Source: Streptomyces sp. A1136 (GTDB taxonomy: Bacteria > Actinomycetota > Actinomycetes > Streptomycetales > Streptomycetaceae). From it: a stretch of DNA of 64,000 nucleotides. Below the pieces are notes generated by a model. The model did no database searches. It saw nothing but the letters and a program-made list of their open reading frames with translations, and had not been told where the DNA came from. The DNA lies in assembly GCF_004795055.1 (NCBI RefSeq), contig NZ_SSBJ01000026.1:1-64000 (forward strand), read 5' to 3'. The position numbers were made by a program, and so were the translations under genes. Position 1 is the first letter of the stretch. Each line of letters starts with the position of its first letter. This document shows positions 1-7,384 of the stretch, in pieces.

Positions 1-209
1 TGGCCGCGCCAGGCGACGACGGGCGTGCCGCGGTGGCCGGTCGCACCGGTCCAATGAAGATGGCCGCCATCGACGGCGACGGTCCGCAGCGCGAACGCGT
101 CCTCCCACGAGGCGGCTGAACCGGGACGGCCCCGGCCGGGCGCAGCAGCGCCCGGCCGGGACTCGCCGGCGGAGTCGAGAGCGGCAGCGGTCTCCCCGGA
201 GGTGGTCAC
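1..209 (-). CDS. Hypothetical protein of the integrated element, 3' end outside window
   Basis: The minus strand stays open from a GTG at 209-207 to the left edge (69 complete codons). The GTG overlaps the TGA of the RusA-like gene as GTGA, the same coupling used elsewhere in this operon, and that is the main reason to call it a gene. The visible N-terminus is low-complexity Ala/Gly/Pro/Ser followed by the stretch VAVDGGHLHWTGATGHRGTP. This resembles, from memory, small phage or ICE proteins of Streptomyces that continue into a possible HNH-like part, but no catalytic motif lies inside the window. Function is unknown. The real length cannot be judged because the gene runs off the edge. Confidence 0.5.
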   Translation of the reverse strand, partial: MTTSGETAAALDSAGESRPGAAAPGRGRPGSAASWEDAFALRTVAVDGGHLHWTGATGHRGTPVVAWRG

Positions 210-766
210 GCCTCCACTGCCTTTGGCTGCTCGATGCGCCAGAGGCGGATGGTGCAGCCGGGGCCGTCGAGGACGCCCGGCACCAGTCCGTGGTCGGTGG
301 TGTAGAACTTCCCGAGCTGCCGGTACTCCACGATCAGCGCGTCATCCCGGTACACCCCGGAGGTCGTCAGCGCGTCCTCGGTAGCCCGGACCAGCTTGGA
401 CAGGTCCGGAGTGACGTCCGGCCGCATTGGCGCCGACGGGCGCACGAGGCCGGCGTTCCGGCCGGTGCCCATGTGGCCCTTCGGCCGGTCGAAGCAGAAC
501 ACCATGTCGGCCGCCAGGGGCCCGTCCAGCTTCGTGAAGCCCTTGATCTTCTGCCGGGCCGCGACCGCCATCCACACCACGGACTCTCGCCACGGCTTGA
601 CCTTCGCGGAGGACTCGATCATGCGTCCGCCGCCGACGTGCCGCTTACTGCCCTGGGGGCCAGGCAGGCCGCGAACAACGACCTCGAACGCGGGCGCCTT
701 GGGCGCTTCGTCCTCGACCGCGGGGGCCGGGGCGTCCACCGCGAACAGCGGAACCGTCTCCATCAC
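206..766 (-). CDS. RusA-family Holliday junction resolvase
   Basis: The 186-residue product has the RusA layout: a short beta region (VVRGLPGPQGSKRHV, residues ~30-44), then a basic stretch, and a C-terminal acidic core with DVTPDLSKLVRATEDALT and GVYRDDALIVEY, where the conserved aspartates of the metal site sit. RusA proteins are dimeric nucleases that cut four-way DNA junctions and are common in phages. The gene starts at ATG 766, overlapping the upstream gene by 4 bp (ATGA), and its stop overlaps the next start (GTGA). Its place downstream of exonuclease and RecT-like genes fits resolution of recombination or replication intermediates. The N-terminal ~25 residues are acidic and variable. 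The family call is firm; the exact role in this element is inferred. Confidence 0.85.
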   Translation of the reverse strand: MMETVPLFAVDAPAPAVEDEAPKAPAFEVVVRGLPGPQGSKRHVGGGRMIESSAKVKPWRESVVWMAVAARQKIKGFTKLDGPLAADMVFCFDRPKGHMGTGRNAGLVRPSAPMRPDVTPDLSKLVRATEDALTTSGVYRDDALIVEYRQLGKFYTTDHGLVPGVLDGPGCTIRLWRIEQPKAVEA

Positions 767-1521
767 GCCTCACCGCCCGACGGGGCGCCGTCCACGCGCC
801 CCGTCTCAGCCGCCGCCTGGTCCTCCTCGGCCGGCTCCGGCACATCCCCGCCAATCCAGGCCGCCGGCAACGGCGGCGCGAGATGCACGTCAGTGAGGAC
901 CACGTCGTCCGCGTGCTTCGTGTAGCAGTTGGCGTTGGCCTCCAGGAACCGGCCGGGCAGCTCCTCCGCCTTGAGCCCGGTCGCGCTGGTGAGCTGGTCC
1001 AGGAGCACGGTCACCGGGTCCGTCAGGCTCCACCCGACGACGATCACCCGCGCCGTCTTGGCGACCACATCAACCTTCTCCACCTCCACGGGGGTGGTGA
1101 ACCTGGGCTCGTCCCGGGCCGCGAGGTACGTGGCCCCCAGTTCGGTGATGGCCGGGCGTGAGTCCTCGAACCCCACGTACCGGCGCAGCGAAAGGGCATT
1201 GATCTGCTCGGCGTGCTCGGTGACGTCCTCCTCGGCCGCGACCGCGCGCAGCGCCGCCTCGACGTCCACGGCCAGGGGGCAGTCCGCGGTGGCGTGCATA
1301 GTCACGCGCAGCTTCCCGGCCCTCCAGGCAGCCGTGCCGTGCGTCTCCTCCGAGGAGCACGGGCATCCCTGCACCGTGGTGCGGGCGTCTTCGCTGGTGA
1401 AGCCGAAGCACTCCAGGACGCTGGTCGCGCCCTTGGCGCACAGGTTGGCCGTGCAGCACCCGCAGCGAGGACAATCCGGCTGCGCGAGCCGGACGTACTC
1501 CGGGCCGAACGGCTCATCCAT
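763..1521 (-). CDS. Hypothetical cysteine-rich protein of the recombination operon
   Basis: The 252-residue protein has an N-terminal cysteine cluster (CPRCGCC near residue 18, then LCAKG, LECFG and GCPCSS) that could bind metal. The middle part is alpha/beta and the C-terminus is acidic and Ala/Pro-rich. I do not recognise a catalytic family. ATG 1521 overlaps the previous gene by 8 bp, and the stop overlaps the RusA-like start by 4 bp, so it is translationally coupled to that gene. Similar unnamed proteins sit near exonuclease and RecT-like genes in actinobacterial mobile elements. Zinc binding is an inference from the CxxC-type spacing only. Confidence 0.7.
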   Translation of the reverse strand: MDEPFGPEYVRLAQPDCPRCGCCTANLCAKGATSVLECFGFTSEDARTTVQGCPCSSEETHGTAAWRAGKLRVTMHATADCPLAVDVEAALRAVAAEEDVTEHAEQINALSLRRYVGFEDSRPAITELGATYLAARDEPRFTTPVEVEKVDVVAKTARVIVVGWSLTDPVTVLLDQLTSATGLKAEELPGRFLEANANCYTKHADDVVLTDVHLAPPLPAAWIGGDVPEPAEEDQAAAETGRVDGAPSGGEA

Positions 1522-1753
1522 GAGTCTTCTCCTCTGACGTCGTTGTCGGGGTGGAGGTCTTGCAGGAGCGGCACCGGCGAACGCCGACGTCGAGCGTGTG
1601 CGGCGTCTCGCGGGCCTCAGCGGGACACCAGGCGAACAGCGGGCCGCGCCGGAACGGGGACTGGGCCGGGCGCCGGCGGGCGACCCGCACGAGGGGCACC
1701 AGCAGGGCGGTCACGGCGAGGGTGGCCATGGCACCGGCCAGGACGGTGGTCAC
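1514..1753 (-). CDS. Small predicted membrane protein of the element
   Basis: I place the start at GTG 1753, which overlaps the stop of the upstream exonuclease (GTGA), rather than at the more distant upstream ATG. This gives 79 residues. Residues ~2-24 form one hydrophobic segment (VLAGAMATLAVTALLVPLV) followed by an arginine cluster, so the N-terminus is probably outside and the rest cytoplasmic. The tail carries two cysteine spots (FAWC, CRSC). No family is recognised. Its position between two DNA metabolism genes with overlaps on both sides argues that it is a real operon member and not a chance frame. Confidence 0.55.
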   Translation of the reverse strand: MTTVLAGAMATLAVTALLVPLVRVARRRPAQSPFRRGPLFAWCPAEARETPHTLDVGVRRCRSCKTSTPTTTSEEKTHG

Positions 1754-2481
1754 CGGCCACACCCCGCACCGGAGTTCATCGCGGGGACGAGCGGCCATTC
1801 CAGCCGTACGGAGGCGGCCCACTCGCGCTTGCCGTCGGTCCGGGCGAAGTACTCCCGGAGCCCTTCGGCCTGCTCCCTGGCCCAGGTGACTTGCTGCTCG
1901 TGGAGGTCACCCAACTCCAGGCGGGTGAGCCACCGGTACCGGTTGGCGAGCTTCCACGACACCGCGCAGGCCGCGACCGCGTCGGCCTCCGCCGTGTGCG
2001 CCTCATCGAGCTGGACCACGTAGTGACGGCACAGGTCGGTCAAGGTCCGGCCACCCTTGCGGAACGGGTCGACCTTCTTGTCCAGCACGCGAGGGTCGAT
2101 CACGCACGGGACCACCCGGTCGAACAGGGGCATCACGCCGTGGCGCCGCGCCTCACGGTCCAACATGGTCAGGTCGAACTGCGCGTTCATCGCCACGATG
2201 GGCAGGCCGGCCTCCGCCGCCTCTACCAGGGCGTCGGTGATCTCCGCGATGGCTTCGGCGGCCGGGCGGCCTGCAGAGCGGGCGTACTCCGTCGTGATGC
2301 CATGAAGTGCGGTCGCTCCGGCGGAGATCTCGACGCCCGGGTCAGCCAGCCACGATCGTCCGGTGGTGGGCTGGCCGCCGCCGTAGCGGACCACCGAGGC
2401 GGTCACGATGCGGTCGGTCTCCGGGTCGAGCCCGGACGTCTCAAGGTCGAAGCCACAGAAGGGCTTGCGGTGCCAGCTCAT
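1750..2481 (-). CDS. DEDDh 3'-5' exonuclease (DnaQ/epsilon-like)
   Basis: The 243-residue protein opens with the ExoI motif GFDLETSGLDPETD (residues ~8-21). ExoII is seen in MNAQFDLTMLDREA, and ExoIII in EAHTAEADAVAACAV, where the His and Asp of the DEDDh class lie. It should remove nucleotides from 3' ends. I chose ATG 2481 because GGAAGGA lies just upstream; the longer frame beyond it has no such signal. A 98-bp gap separates it from the RecT-like gene and holds a short GC hairpin (2527-2544, 7-bp arms), but there is no T-run, so it is unlikely to stop transcription fully. Together with the YqaJ-like nuclease and the RecT-like protein it makes a three-part recombination module. Confidence 0.85.
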   Translation of the reverse strand: MSWHRKPFCGFDLETSGLDPETDRIVTASVVRYGGGQPTTGRSWLADPGVEISAGATALHGITTEYARSAGRPAAEAIAEITDALVEAAEAGLPIVAMNAQFDLTMLDREARRHGVMPLFDRVVPCVIDPRVLDKKVDPFRKGGRTLTDLCRHYVVQLDEAHTAEADAVAACAVSWKLANRYRWLTRLELGDLHEQQVTWAREQAEGLREYFARTDGKREWAASVRLEWPLVPAMNSGAGCGR

Positions 2482-2579
2482 GGGGTTCCTTCCGGGGTGA
2501 AGAGACCGGGACCCCGGGGGGCCCGCCACGGCCGGGTGGCCGTGACGAGTCCCCACGGGGAGGGGCTGAGGGGCCGGAG

Positions 2580-3575
2580 TCACCGGCGCCCGCCCCGATT
2601 CCGCTTGGGCTTGGACCGGCGCAGGCCGCGCCCCTTCACGGGCAGCGGCCGGACGGCGGTGTCCTGGGGCGCCTCGGCGGCCCGGTGCGCCCGCTCCGCC
2701 TCGGCGACCAGAGCGGTCGTCTCGACATCCGGGGCGTGGATGATCTGGACCTCGCCCGCGTCCCCGGCCTCGTCCGCCTTGAGCAGGGCGACCAGCTCGG
2801 CGGACATCGGAACGACCTTGTGCAGGCGACGCAGCGCCGACTTCCGCCACATGGCGTCGAAGTCGGTGTGCCAGAACGAGTCAGCCTTGCCCGACTCCAC
2901 CGCCCGCCGGTACGCCTGGCTGTACTCGTCGCGGATCGCCTCGGCGTCCGCGCGGGACAGGATGATCACCTGCGAGCGGGCACCCGACGTCATCCAGCAG
3001 AAGGCGTAGGCGAACCTCACCGGCCCGCGGTCCTTCTTCGACTTCTCCAAGGCCGGCCGGTGCGTGAAATCAAGCGGTGCCGGAGCGGAGGGTTCGTAGT
3101 TCCACTCGTCGCCCTCGTGGATCATCCCGACGTGGACCGAGCCGACCCGGCCCGAGCGGTACATCAGCTCGACGTAGCCCTGGGCCATCGGCACGAACAC
3201 GGCCGTCTTGCCCTCGCGCTTGATAACCGCGTGGCGGCCGTCCGGGACGAGCCCGAACCGGGCGCAGGTCAGGAGCGCCTGGCGCAGCGACGCGGGGGTG
3301 CAGTGGACCAGGCCCGGCAGGGCGGCCCGCACGGCGGACAGGAACGCTTTGACGTCGATGTGCGAGGGCAGGGCCCGCGTGAAGTCGTCGCCGTACTGCT
3401 CCAGCCACGTCAGGGCCTTGTCGGCGACGTCGTCACCCTCGGCCTGAGCCGACGCGTGCAGCCGGTCCGGTGTCGACGTCTTCACGTCCTCGGCGAGGGC
3501 CCGCACGGTCGCGTCTGCGGCCGGCTGCTCGCTGGTGGCAGCGAGCACTCGGTCCTTCAAGGTGGAGAGAGACAC
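2580..3575 (-). CDS. recT: RecT-family single-strand annealing protein
   Basis: The 331-residue protein matches the RecT family: a helical N-terminus, then CTPASLRQALLTCARFGL and the diagnostic core with FVPMAQGYVELMYRSGRV and YAFCWMTSGARSQVIILS, followed by FWHTDFDAMWRKSALRRL near the end of the core. The C-terminal tail is basic. RecT proteins anneal complementary single strands exposed by a partner 5'-3' exonuclease. I start it at GTG 3575, two bases after the stop of the YqaJ-like gene and preceded by AAGGGAA. The adjacent YqaJ-like nuclease is the expected partner, by analogy with RecE/RecT and lambda Exo/Bet. Confidence 0.88.
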   Translation of the reverse strand: MSLSTLKDRVLAATSEQPAADATVRALAEDVKTSTPDRLHASAQAEGDDVADKALTWLEQYGDDFTRALPSHIDVKAFLSAVRAALPGLVHCTPASLRQALLTCARFGLVPDGRHAVIKREGKTAVFVPMAQGYVELMYRSGRVGSVHVGMIHEGDEWNYEPSAPAPLDFTHRPALEKSKKDRGPVRFAYAFCWMTSGARSQVIILSRADAEAIRDEYSQAYRRAVESGKADSFWHTDFDAMWRKSALRRLHKVVPMSAELVALLKADEAGDAGEVQIIHAPDVETTALVAEAERAHRAAEAPQDTAVRPLPVKGRGLRRSKPKRNRGGRR

Positions 3576-3577
3576 GA

Positions 3578-4669
3578 TCAGATTCCCTTCGCGGGGACGA
3601 CGAGGCGGCGGGCGCGGAATGCGGCGTACGTCTCGGGCTGCTCTTCCTTGAGCCGGTCGACGTCGAGGGCGGGCACCATGTGCGTGTACTTCTCGACCAG
3701 GTCGGGGTGGGCCTCGGCGAACTGCTTCGACGCGAAGGTGCCGTTGCCCTTCCACGTCCACGCGGGCTTACCGCCCGCCTGCGCCACTTCGTTCTCGGCG
3801 GTGAGCAGCTTCATCTCGTTCTCTACGAGACGGAGTTCGTCCTTGATGGCCTTCTCGCGCGCCTTGATCTCGGCGTGCTTGGCGCGCAGCTCCTTGGCCT
3901 TCGCCACGTCGATCTCGGCGATGGTCTCGGCCTTCACCGACCAGAGCTTGGCCAGCAGGTCGGTGGTCGCCTCCAGGCCGTCGGCCGGCGGCTCGATCCC
4001 CTCGACCACGTGCCGCTGGAACCAGCGACCGCAGTAGTCGATCAGGTACTCGATCATTTCCTCGTCCCGCTCCAGGCGGGACCACCGGAGTTTGTTGCCG
4101 CCGACAAGCGCGGCCACGAAACCGTGGTCCCAGCCGCCGACAGCCATGCCCCAGTGGCACTGGATCGCGGGGGCGTCGGGGACAGCCCCGTCCTCCCACT
4201 GATCCGCCTGGTACTCGCTGCGGTTCTTGCACTCCAGCACGCCCGAGGCCGGGCCCGGCCGCTCGAAGGTGAACCGGTCGACGTTCACCCGCATCCACGA
4301 GTGCTCGACATGCACGAGCGTCCCGGGCGCCTCAGCGGTCGGGACCCCCGACCGCTTCGTGAACATGTGGGCGATGAAGTCCTCGATCTCGGACCCGATC
4401 TCGGCGGCCTCGTTGCCCTTGAACGTGCTCCGGCCGTGCTTCTCCTCGAAGACGTGACGCGGGCCGGTGTACTTCCCGCCCAACCCGAGGATTCCGGCGA
4501 TGTTCGAGCCGCCGAGACCGAGTCGCCGGGTGGCCTCCCATACGTCACGCGGGGCGTCGGCGGGCAGCAGCAGGCGAGCGGTGGGCGCGTCGGCCAGACC
4601 GGCGGCCAGGGCCTGGGCCCCGGAGGCGGTGGTGATGGTCACGCGCGATCCCTCGATCAGGTCGCTCAC
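3578..4669 (-). CDS. YqaJ-like viral recombinase / exonuclease
   Basis: The 363-residue product carries YqaJ-type nuclease signatures. LGGSNIAGILGLGGKYTGP (residues ~55-73) is followed by NEAAEIGSEIEDFIAHMF, then SGVLECKNRS with the E-x-K of the PD-(D/E)xK site, and PAIQCHWGMAVGGWDHGFVA. A long charged helical segment (residues ~250-310, rich in KAKELRAKHAEIK-type sequence) probably forms a coiled coil. This family processes DNA ends 5' to 3' and supplies single strands to RecT-like annealers. The start is GTG 4669, overlapping the upstream stop as GTGA. The recT-like gene follows after 2 bp, so the two are surely co-expressed. Confidence 0.85.
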   Translation of the reverse strand: MSDLIEGSRVTITTASGAQALAAGLADAPTARLLLPADAPRDVWEATRRLGLGGSNIAGILGLGGKYTGPRHVFEEKHGRSTFKGNEAAEIGSEIEDFIAHMFTKRSGVPTAEAPGTLVHVEHSWMRVNVDRFTFERPGPASGVLECKNRSEYQADQWEDGAVPDAPAIQCHWGMAVGGWDHGFVAALVGGNKLRWSRLERDEEMIEYLIDYCGRWFQRHVVEGIEPPADGLEATTDLLAKLWSVKAETIAEIDVAKAKELRAKHAEIKAREKAIKDELRLVENEMKLLTAENEVAQAGGKPAWTWKGNGTFASKQFAEAHPDLVEKYTHMVPALDVDRLKEEQPETYAAFRARRLVVPAKGI

Positions 4670-4980
4670 AGCGCTCCCCCGATCGGGGCCTCGGGGTAGC
4701 TGGCCCAAACGTGCACCGGCACGTCGCGCCAGGTGGTGGTGAGCTGGGCCAGTCCCAGCCGGTCGCCGGCCCGGGAAAGGACGGTGTGGGCGGCGGTGCC
4801 GCCGAGGACCTGCGCGCAGTCGTCTACGACCTGGCCGTGGCCGGTCTCGGCGTGCTGCTCGCCTTCCAGGACGCCGAGCGTGTTGATCGACCACGTCAGT
4901 CCGACGACCTCGGGGTGCTCCGTAAGGAGCTGACTCAGCGCGGTGGCGGCGCTGGCCTGGGGATTAGAGTGTGCGGTCAC
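4666..4980 (-). CDS. Hypothetical small protein, second gene of the leftward element operon
   Basis: With a start at GTG 4980 (preceded by GAGGGA) the product has 104 residues; a start at GTG 4995 would add five residues. The sequence is a soluble alpha/beta type with no cysteine cluster or membrane segment and includes LTEHPEVVGLTWSINTLGVL and a C-terminal VHVWASYPEAP. I do not recognise the family. The stop overlaps the start of the YqaJ-like gene (GTGA), which supports real expression in this operon. An accessory role in DNA processing is only a guess from position. Confidence 0.6.
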   Translation of the reverse strand: MTAHSNPQASAATALSQLLTEHPEVVGLTWSINTLGVLEGEQHAETGHGQVVDDCAQVLGGTAAHTVLSRAGDRLGLAQLTTTWRDVPVHVWASYPEAPIGGAL

Positions 4981-5067
4981 GGTCCCTCGATTCACTGGGG
5001 TTGAGGTGACTGGGGTTGGCGGGGCTGGTCGGACCCGGCACGGTCCGGTCGGCCCCGTCCGCCGCTC

Positions 5068-5418
5068 TCACGCGGCGCGAAAGTCCCCTGACTGGGGATC
5101 AGAACTCGCCATAATCGGCGCGGAGTTGGGGGTCTCACCCCCCTCGTTGACCCCACTGGTCACGCCGCTGGCGGCAGTTACGCGCTTCGCCTCCAGGACG
5201 ACCACGGGGCAGTTGAGCGCGGCCGCGAACTTGAGCAAGTTCTCGGGGGTGGCGTTACGCCGACCCGCCTCGATGTCTCCCATCAGTTGCTCGCTGATTC
5301 CGCACTTCGCGGCCAGGGCCCGTTTGGTGAGACCCGCCTTCTCGCGGGCGTACGTCACGGCCTCCGGCGCATGGTTAAAAGGGGCACCTTTACGGCGCCG
5401 CTTGCGCGGGTGGTTCAT
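5068..5418 (-). CDS. XRE-family helix-turn-helix regulator, first gene of the leftward element operon
   Basis: The 116-residue protein has a basic start (NHPRKRRRKG) and then a Cro/CI-type HTH: AVTYAREKAGLTKRALAAKC, then GISEQLMGDIEAGRRNATPE, then NLLKFAAALNC. The C-terminal ~35 residues are polar and unstructured-looking. Its ATG has no ribosome binding site; a promoter fits exactly upstream so that transcription would begin at or very near the ATG, giving a leaderless message. It faces a second HTH gene across 149 bp packed with operator-like repeats, as in a phage immunity switch. Being first in the early-type operon, it could be the Cro-like partner. Confidence 0.82.
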   Translation of the reverse strand: MNHPRKRRRKGAPFNHAPEAVTYAREKAGLTKRALAAKCGISEQLMGDIEAGRRNATPENLLKFAAALNCPVVVLEAKRVTAASGVTSGVNEGGETPNSAPIMASSDPQSGDFRAA

Positions 5419-5424
5419 GATTCG

Positions 5425-5453
5425 AAACTAGCGCGTAGTAGCGCGTAGTGCAA
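5425..5453 (-). promoter_or_regulatory. Promoter of the leftward recombination operon
   Basis: On the minus strand TTGCAC (5453-5448) is followed by a 17-bp spacer and TAGTTT (5430-5425). A start about 7 bp downstream falls at the ATG of the XRE gene. The spacer is made almost entirely of two operator repeats (GCGCGTAGT), so a protein bound there would block RNA polymerase. Confidence 0.6.
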
Positions 5454-5550
5454 GGAAGTGCGTAGTAGTACGGGGGAGGCGTGAAACTACGCGCTCGCGC
5501 GCCCCCAACACGCCACCCACCTCGGGGCGGCTAGCGCAGTAGCGCGTAGT
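5431..5550. promoter_or_regulatory. Operator array between the two divergent HTH genes
   Basis: The 9-mer GCGCGTAGT occurs at 5431-5439, 5441-5449 and 5542-5550. A one-mismatch copy GTGCGTAGT is at 5458-5466 and an inverted copy ACTACGCGC at 5486-5494. A further degenerate copy (GCGCAGTAG) precedes the last one at 5534-5542. Such clustering in 120 bp, overlapping the leftward promoter and next to the rightward start, is what a phage-type immunity region looks like. The protein that binds is not shown by the sequence; either HTH protein is a candidate. Confidence 0.65.
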
Positions 5551-5567
5551 CGTGCGAAGCTGCCCGC

Positions 5568-6026
5568 ATGAATTCGAGTTCGCGACCTGCCCCCCCACTT
5601 GAGGCCGCGCTCATCTCAGAGGCGCTCAAGAGAACCCGCATGTCCGCCCGTAAGGCAGCAAGCCAGGCGGGCCTGAGTGATGCGCGCTGGCGCCAGATCG
5701 TCAGCGGCTACCAGTCGGTCAGCGGGGCCCATGTCCCGGTCCGAGCGCCGGCCGAGACCCTCGCCCGCATGGCCCAGGTTGTTGGCGTCAGCCCCGAGGA
5801 GCTGGCCGAGGCAGGCCGCGAGGACGCTGCCCAAGAACTCAGGGAGACGCGCAAGCCGTCGACAGCGTCGGGGAGTTACGCGAACGACTCGACCATCGAC
5901 GCCATCGCCACCCTGTTGGCCACTCTCCCGCCCGAAGCGCAGGACGAGGTGCTGCGCCGCGTCGGCCGCGGGGAACCCAATCGCTCAACCGACCGAACGC
6001 ACGGTCAGGAGCGTCAAGCCAGTTGA
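5568..6026 (+). CDS. HTH regulator of the element, probable repressor
   Basis: The 152-residue protein has an N-terminal helix-turn-helix: ALISEALKRTRMSARKAASQ, AGLSDARWRQIVSGYQ and, after a loop, TLARMAQVVGVSPEELAEAG. The C-terminal part (STIDAIATLLATLPPEAQDEVLRRV) is a predicted oligomerisation helix pair. It is transcribed away from the leftward recombination operon and shares the operator array with it, so it is the natural candidate for the lysogeny-type repressor. No Shine-Dalgarno sequence is obvious before ATG 5568. Assignment of repressor versus Cro-like role between the two HTH genes is inferred only. Confidence 0.78.
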   Translation: MNSSSRPAPPLEAALISEALKRTRMSARKAASQAGLSDARWRQIVSGYQSVSGAHVPVRAPAETLARMAQVVGVSPEELAEAGREDAAQELRETRKPSTASGSYANDSTIDAIATLLATLPPEAQDEVLRRVGRGEPNRSTDRTHGQERQAS

Positions 6027-6050
6027 CAGATGTCACAGGATCGTTACGTT
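6023..6050 (+). promoter_or_regulatory. Promoter for the downstream membrane protein gene
   Basis: A consensus TTGACA (6023-6028) and TACGTT (6045-6050) are 16 bp apart. The -35 box overlaps the stop codon of the HTH gene, so the next gene has its own transcription start near 6057. Confidence 0.5.
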
Positions 6051-6144
6051 GCGTACATCTACCGTTCCGCTTGGTGGAAAATATGCCCGTGTCAGGTACA
6101 TGATGACCCCTTGGACAGGTAGAACCTGAACCTAGGGGGCGCAT

Positions 6145-6960
6145 GTGGCAGACGTGCTGATAGCCGGAGTTCTTGGAGCTGCGGTCTTCGCGATCTTTCT
6201 CCTGTACCGGTCCCATGTGAAGCACACGCAACTCATCAACGAACTGCGCGCCGAACTCACCGCGCAGAAGATCGCCGCCCTGACGCAGACTCACCTTCGC
6301 GACCCCACGGTCGAAGTGGACTGCCTTGAAGAGGGCCGCGCGCGCCGAAAGGGCCACCTCACTCTGCTCTGTGGAGGAGGGGTGGCGTCCGCACTCGCAT
6401 GCATCGGTGACCGGTGTCAATCCGCCTGGAAGGGCCACCGACGTCTCGCTGCAACAGTGGCAGCTACGACTGTTGCCGTAGCGGGTACCGCCGTAGTCGT
6501 CCTCGTAGTGGCCTCCGGTGACAGTTCAGGCGCGACCAACGCCCAGAAACCGGGCGCCACCGCGACCGCGACGGAAGTCGATCCGAGAGGGCCCAAGGAG
6601 CCGGGCCGGCGCGAACGACCCGCAGTGGTGGAGATTCAGGCGACCAACGCGGCTCAGCACAACACGACCGACAAGGAGGGCGGCGCTGCACCCCTCCTCC
6701 AGAAGGAAGGGCCGGCACCCAGCGCCGCCGGAGGCAGCGACGGGACGAGCACGGCGCCGAGCACGACGCCGGACCGGCGCGTGACGCCCACGCCGACCCC
6801 CACGCCGACGCCGGACCTTCCGGGCACCACGAGCCCGACTCCCTCGAAGCCCCCGACCACCACCGCCCCCACCCCGAAGCCATCTCCCCCGGCACCATCC
6901 ACCCATGCCGAAGTCTGTGTCCTCGGTTTGCCCGTGCTCGGCCTCTGCCTCGCCAGCTAA
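6145..6960 (+). CDS. Membrane protein with Pro/Thr-rich C-terminal stalk
   Basis: The 271-residue product starts at GTG 6145. Residues ~4-21 form an N-terminal hydrophobic helix, followed by a helical segment (KHTQLINELRAELTAQKIAA). A second hydrophobic stretch, TVAATTVAVAGTAVVVLVVA, lies at ~residues 113-132. The remainder is a disordered stalk rich in Thr, Pro, Ser and Ala, with a TPTPTPTPTP run near residue 213, ending in a short hydrophobic tail with two cysteines (CVLGLPVLGLCLAS). No catalytic domain is recognised. It is the last sizeable gene of the element before the tRNA. A surface or partner-contact role would fit an integrative element, but this is inference. Confidence 0.65.
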   Translation: MADVLIAGVLGAAVFAIFLLYRSHVKHTQLINELRAELTAQKIAALTQTHLRDPTVEVDCLEEGRARRKGHLTLLCGGGVASALACIGDRCQSAWKGHRRLAATVAATTVAVAGTAVVVLVVASGDSSGATNAQKPGATATATEVDPRGPKEPGRRERPAVVEIQATNAAQHNTTDKEGGAAPLLQKEGPAPSAAGGSDGTSTAPSTTPDRRVTPTPTPTPTPDLPGTTSPTPSKPPTTTAPTPKPSPPAPSTHAEVCVLGLPVLGLCLAS

Positions 6961-6983
6961 CCGACCCCCGGGAGGTGATGAAC

Positions 6984-7046
6984 GTGGAAGCACACGCCCC
7001 ACCCCCATTCGGAACAGCCCACTACGGCAGCCATAGATCAAACTGA
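6984..7046 (+). CDS. Possible 20-codon small ORF with strong ribosome binding site
   Basis: A GTG at 6984 lies 8 bp after GGAGG (6971-6975) and opens a 20-residue frame, VEAHAPPPFGTAHYGSHRSN, that stops at 7044-7046, exactly where the terminator stem begins. An in-frame ATG two codons earlier (6978) is too close to the GGAGG. A near-perfect Shine-Dalgarno, correct spacing and a stop abutting a terminator are unlikely to coincide by chance, but the peptide is too short for codon statistics. Function is unknown. Confidence 0.4.
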   Translation: MEAHAPPPFGTAHYGSHRSN

Positions 7047-7074
7047 GGGGCCCCGAACGCCGACCGGGGCCCCT
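7046..7074 (+). terminator. Hairpin terminator after the element's rightward genes
   Basis: A perfect 10-bp stem (7046-7055 with 7065-7074) has a 9-base loop and is followed by CTTCCATTTC. Confidence 0.7.
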
Positions 7075-7315
7075 CTTCCATTTCGGTGGCCAGGTGTCAC
7101 AACCGCCCCGGTACGCCCACCGATGGACCGAACACCTCCCATGCGTGGCGTACGGCACACGGGGCCGCGTGCTCCCGCGAGCCGCCCAGTCCGGGAGCGT
7201 CCCACCTTGCCGAATCACGGCCGTGTGCGAACCCGCCGTTCGAGGAAGGGCCCGTGAACTTCCCCGACGGTTCGGGCGAGCATTGGGCGAGCTAACGATC
7301 TTGGAGGAAACAGAA

Positions 7316-7339
7316 AGACCCCCGCCGAAGCGGGGGTCT
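7316..7339 (-). terminator. Terminator of the leftward tRNA transcript
   Basis: On the minus strand a perfect 10-bp stem closes on a TTCG tetraloop and is followed by TTCTGTTTCC. It lies 45 bp beyond the 3' end of the CAT tRNA gene. From 7075 to 7384 I see no gene other than this hairpin. Confidence 0.8.
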
Positions 7340-7384
7340 ACCTGTACGCCCAGGTCAAACGGGTGAACCTGCGGCGTGTCGCTG

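Noticed and set aside
2527..2544. Transcription terminator between the RecT-like and DEDDh exonuclease genes
   Set aside because: The hairpin has only 7-bp arms and no T-run, and the downstream genes need the upstream promoter; at most it reduces read-through.
1213..4037. Long plus-strand frames opposite the recombination operon
   Set aside because: They are Arg/Gly/Pro-rich shadows; the minus-strand genes have clear family motifs and coupled starts.
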